DNA from: Paraburkholderia sabiae
GTDB lineage: Bacteria > Pseudomonadota > Gammaproteobacteria > Burkholderiales > Burkholderiaceae
Direction: 5' to 3'
Length of the DNA stretch: 64,000 nt
Assembly (NCBI RefSeq): GCF_030412785.1
Contig: NZ_CP125295.1
Location: 992,001 to 1,056,000, forward strand
In this document: positions 61,955 to 64,000 of the stretch, piece after piece
Layout: each line of letters starts with the position of its first letter
Numbering within the stretch: position 1 is the first letter of the stretch
Position numbers and translations under genes: made by a program
The notes under the pieces: generated by a model
The model's input: the letters and a program-made list of their open reading frames with translations, nothing else
Database searches by the model: none
What the model was told of the DNA's origin: nothing

Positions 61955-62009
61955 CTGTCACAGTAACTTCACGAATAGTCACGTTACTGTCACAAAGCGC
62001 CACTATTCT
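61955..62009 (+). promoter_or_regulatory. Two Pho boxes and PhoB-type promoter before pstS
   Basis: Four half-sites spaced 11, 10 and 11 bases: CTGTCAC (61955), ACTTCAC (61966), TAGTCAC (61976) and CTGTCAC (61987). A -10 element TATTCT (62004-62009) begins exactly 10 bases after the last half-site, the usual place for a PhoB-activated promoter. The remainder of the 319-base gap from glmM (61731-62049) holds the glmM terminator and nothing else I recognise. Confidence 0.8.
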
Positions 62010-62049
62010 TCGCGGTGTCGTTGCACACGCTCACAACCACGGAGAAAAC

Positions 62050-63081
62050 ATGAAACTGATGCAAACCGCGTTCGCTGGCATGGCTGGCGCTCTCTTTGCG
62101 ATCGCAGCGCAAGCCGCCGACATCACCGGCGCGGGCAGCACCTTTGCAGCACCGATCTACACGAAGTGGGCCGATGCATACCAGAAGACGGGTGGCGGCA
62201 AGGTTAACTATCAGGGCATCGGCTCGTCGGGCGGCATCAAGCAGATCGTCGCGAAGACGGTCGACTTCGCAGGCTCGGACGCTCCGCTGAAGGACGACGA
62301 ACTGGCGAAGGAAGGCCTGTTCCAGTTCCCGACGGTCGTCGGCGGCGTGGTTCCCGTGATCAATGTGCCGGGCGTCAAGGCTGGCGAAATCACGCTGTCG
62401 GGCGAAGTGCTCGGCGACATCTACCTCGGCAAGGTCAAGAAGTGGAATGACCCGGCAATCGCCGCGCTGAACCCGAAGGTCAAGCTGCCGGATACGGACA
62501 TCGCTGTTGTCCGCCGCGCTGACGGTTCGGGCACGTCGTTCATCTGGACGAACTACCTGTCGAAGGTCAACACCGAGTGGAAGTCGAAGGTCGGCGAAGG
62601 TTCGACGGTCAGCTGGCCGACGGGTACGGGCGGCAAGGGCAACGACGGCGTCGCAGCATTCGTGCAGCGTCTGCCGGGCGCAATCGGCTACGTCGAGTGG
62701 GCGTACGCGAAGCAGAACCACATGGTCTACGTCGACCTGAAGAACTCGGCTGGTACGGTTGTCGAGCCGAAGACGGAAACGTTCAAGGCAGCGGCTGCTG
62801 GCGCTGACTGGTCGAAGTCGTTCTACCAGATCCTGACGAACGAGCCGGGCAAGAACGCATGGCCGATCGTCGGCGCGACGTTCGTGCTGCTGCACACGAC
62901 GCAAGAGAAGGGTCCGCAAGGCGCGGAAACGCTGAAGTTCTTCGACTGGGCGTTCAAGAACGGCGGCCAGGCTGCAAACGATCTGGACTACATCTCGCTG
63001 CCGGAATCGGTTGTGTCGGAAATCAAGACGCAGTGGAAGGCGAAGGTCAAGGACGCATCGGGCAAGTCGATCGCCGAGTAA
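62050..63081 (+). CDS. pstS: PstS, periplasmic phosphate-binding protein
   Basis: 343 residues. The signal peptide is about 1-22 ([11 protein letters not shown]). The mature start [20 protein letters not shown], the phosphate-binding loops [11 protein letters not shown] and [25 protein letters not shown] and [14 protein letters not shown] are standard. It delivers phosphate to the PstCAB transporter. GC-rich codon use is strongly biased, fitting high expression in phosphate starvation. pstC follows after 156 bases. Confidence 0.97.
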   Translation: MKLMQTAFAGMAGALFAIAAQAADITGAGSTFAAPIYTKWADAYQKTGGGKVNYQGIGSSGGIKQIVAKTVDFAGSDAPLKDDELAKEGLFQFPTVVGGVVPVINVPGVKAGEITLSGEVLGDIYLGKVKKWNDPAIAALNPKVKLPDTDIAVVRRADGSGTSFIWTNYLSKVNTEWKSKVGEGSTVSWPTGTGGKGNDGVAAFVQRLPGAIGYVEWAYAKQNHMVYVDLKNSAGTVVEPKTETFKAAAAGADWSKSFYQILTNEPGKNAWPIVGATFVLLHTTQEKGPQGAETLKFFDWAFKNGGQAANDLDYISLPESVVSEIKTQWKAKVKDASGKSIAE

Positions 63082-63140
63082 TCCTCGACACGCAGCAACA
63101 GCAGCATCCACCGCGCGCAGAGTCGTAACTGCGCGCGGCC

Positions 63141-63171
63141 GGCCGCCCGGCTTCGATGAGGCCCGGCGGCC
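63141..63171 (+). other. Intercistronic hairpin pstS-pstC
   Basis: An 11-bp stem with one mismatch (63141-63151 with 63161-63171) and a 9-base loop, without a T run. Such structures after pstS often stabilise the upstream message so the binding protein is made in excess of the membrane parts. Confidence 0.6.
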
Positions 63172-63237
63172 GTAGTACTGGCCGTCTGGCATACGCCATG
63201 CGGCAACCGGAAACCGGAAACAGGTTTATCAGCTCCC

Positions 63238-64000
63238 ATGTCCGACCTCCCTCTCACTTCTGACGCGGCCCGGTCGACTCCGCCCGGTAGCACGACGCAG
63301 AAAGCGCCCAGCCGCGCTGGCGACATCATCTTCGGCGGCATCGCCCGGCTTTCCGCCATCGTCACGTTACTGCTGCTCGGCGGCATTATCGTGTCGCTGA
63401 TCGTGGCTTCCATGCCGACGATCCAGAAATTCGGCCTCGCATTCCTGTGGACTTCCGACTGGGATCCACCTTCCGAACAGTTCGGCGCGCTGGTGCCCAT
63501 CTACGGCACGATTGCGACGTCGATCATTGCACTCATCATCGCGGTGCCCGTCAGCTTCGGCATCGCGCTCTTCCTGACCGAACTGTCGCCCGCCTGGCTG
63601 CGCCGGCCGCTCGGCATCGCGATCGAGCTGCTCGCCGCGATTCCGTCGATCGTGTACGGCATGTGGGGTCTGCTCGTGTTCGCGCCGATCTTCGCGACGT
63701 ACTTCGAAAAGCCGCTCGGCCAGCTGCTCGGCGGCATGCCCGTCATCGGCGCGCTGTTCAAGGGCGCGCCTATCGGTATCGGCATTCTGTGCGCGGGTGT
63801 GATTCTCGCGATCATGATCATCCCGTACATCGCGTCCGTGATGCGCGACGTGTTCGAAGTCACGCCCGTGCTGCTGAAGGAATCGGCATACGGCATCGGC
63901 TGCACGACGTGGGAAGTGATGTGGAAGATCGTCCTGCCGTTCACGAAGACGGGTGTGATCGGCGGCGTGATGCTCGGCCTCGGCCGCGCGCTCGGCGAGA
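63238..64000 (+). CDS. pstC: PstC, phosphate transporter permease (5' part)
   Basis: The first 254 codons; the gene runs off the end of the window. A polar N-terminus is followed by membrane helices, beginning with [20 protein letters not shown], then a periplasmic loop with [20 protein letters not shown] and the permease core. The EAA-type cytoplasmic loop is seen at about residues 218-240 ([20 protein letters not shown]). With PstA and the PstB ATPase, expected downstream, it imports phosphate. Confidence 0.96.
   Translation, partial: MSDLPLTSDAARSTPPGSTTQKAPSRAGDIIFGGIARLSAIVTLLLLGGIIVSLIVASMPTIQKFGLAFLWTSDWDPPSEQFGALVPIYGTIATSIIALIIAVPVSFGIALFLTELSPAWLRRPLGIAIELLAAIPSIVYGMWGLLVFAPIFATYFEKPLGQLLGGMPVIGALFKGAPIGIGILCAGVILAIMIIPYIASVMRDVFEVTPVLLKESAYGIGCTTWEVMWKIVLPFTKTGVIGGVMLGLGRALGE

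Overview
The window is a GC-rich, tightly packed stretch of a betaproteobacterial main chromosome, most likely Burkholderia sensu lato (Paraburkholderia-like). Four things support this: the conserved order yceD-rpmF-plsX-fabH-fabD-fabG-acpP-fabF-rpoE-rseA-rseB-mucD-lepA-lepB-rnc-era-recO-pdxJ-acpS-nagZ; an EF-P with arginine at position 32 beside its rhamnosyltransferase EarP; the order rlmE-ftsH-folP-glmM-pstS-pstC; and the long Ala/Lys/Pro-rich tails on several housekeeping proteins. This is identification by gene order and sequence character only. No 16S gene or database comparison was available.

Layout. 1-2508: end of rluC, a HAD phosphatase, a stand-alone Rieske protein and sppA. 2565-3898 (minus): an RsmI-like methyltransferase and yceF. 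4125-11135: yceD, rpmF and the type II fatty acid synthesis/phospholipid cluster. 11140-15942: a small YgfX-like membrane protein, then the envelope-stress unit rpoE-rseA-rseB-mucD and a glutaredoxin-like protein. 16109-24505: lepA-lepB-rnc-era-recO-pdxJ-acpS-nagZ. 24593-28685 (minus): an orphan NtrC-type regulator with an altered GAFTGA loop, a CsbD protein, efp and earP. 28795-32293: uvrC, pgsA, two identical tRNA-Gly(GCC) genes and tRNA-Cys(GCA). 32464-35055: a frameshifted elaA-type acetyltransferase and a copper-delivery group (CtaG, PCuAC, Sco; minus). 35407-37639: otsB-otsA for trehalose. 37729-42985: an ABC exporter, a family-4 glycosyltransferase and two unassigned membrane proteins. 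43146-46173: tRNA-Val(CAC), dnaQ, rnhA and a methyltransferase (minus), with gloB divergent. 46329-49493: mltD and an MFS transporter. 49946-55642: carA-carB, greA and a DUF4149-like membrane protein. 55779-61730: yhbY (minus), then rlmE, ftsH, folP, glmM. 61955-64000: Pho boxes, pstS and the start of pstC.

The genes are mostly core functions: membrane lipid synthesis, envelope quality control (RpoE/RseA/RseB/MucD, SppA, LepB, FtsH), translation (L32, LepA, Era, EF-P, RlmE, YhbY, tRNAs), nucleotide and DNA metabolism (CarAB, UvrC, RecO, DnaQ, RNase HI), peptidoglycan turnover (NagZ, MltD, GlmM) and phosphate uptake. I see no phage, insertion sequence, CRISPR array, toxin-antitoxin locus or obvious defence island. 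The less ordinary signals are regulatory or structural: the GAFGGA regulator, hairpin-rich non-coding gaps (acpP-fabF, upstream of lepA, carB-greA, upstream of the glycosyltransferase), a repeat/palindrome cluster before rpoE, disordered extensions on RNase III, RecO, UvrC and YhbY, and the broken elaA. I did not find a clearly new multi-gene system.
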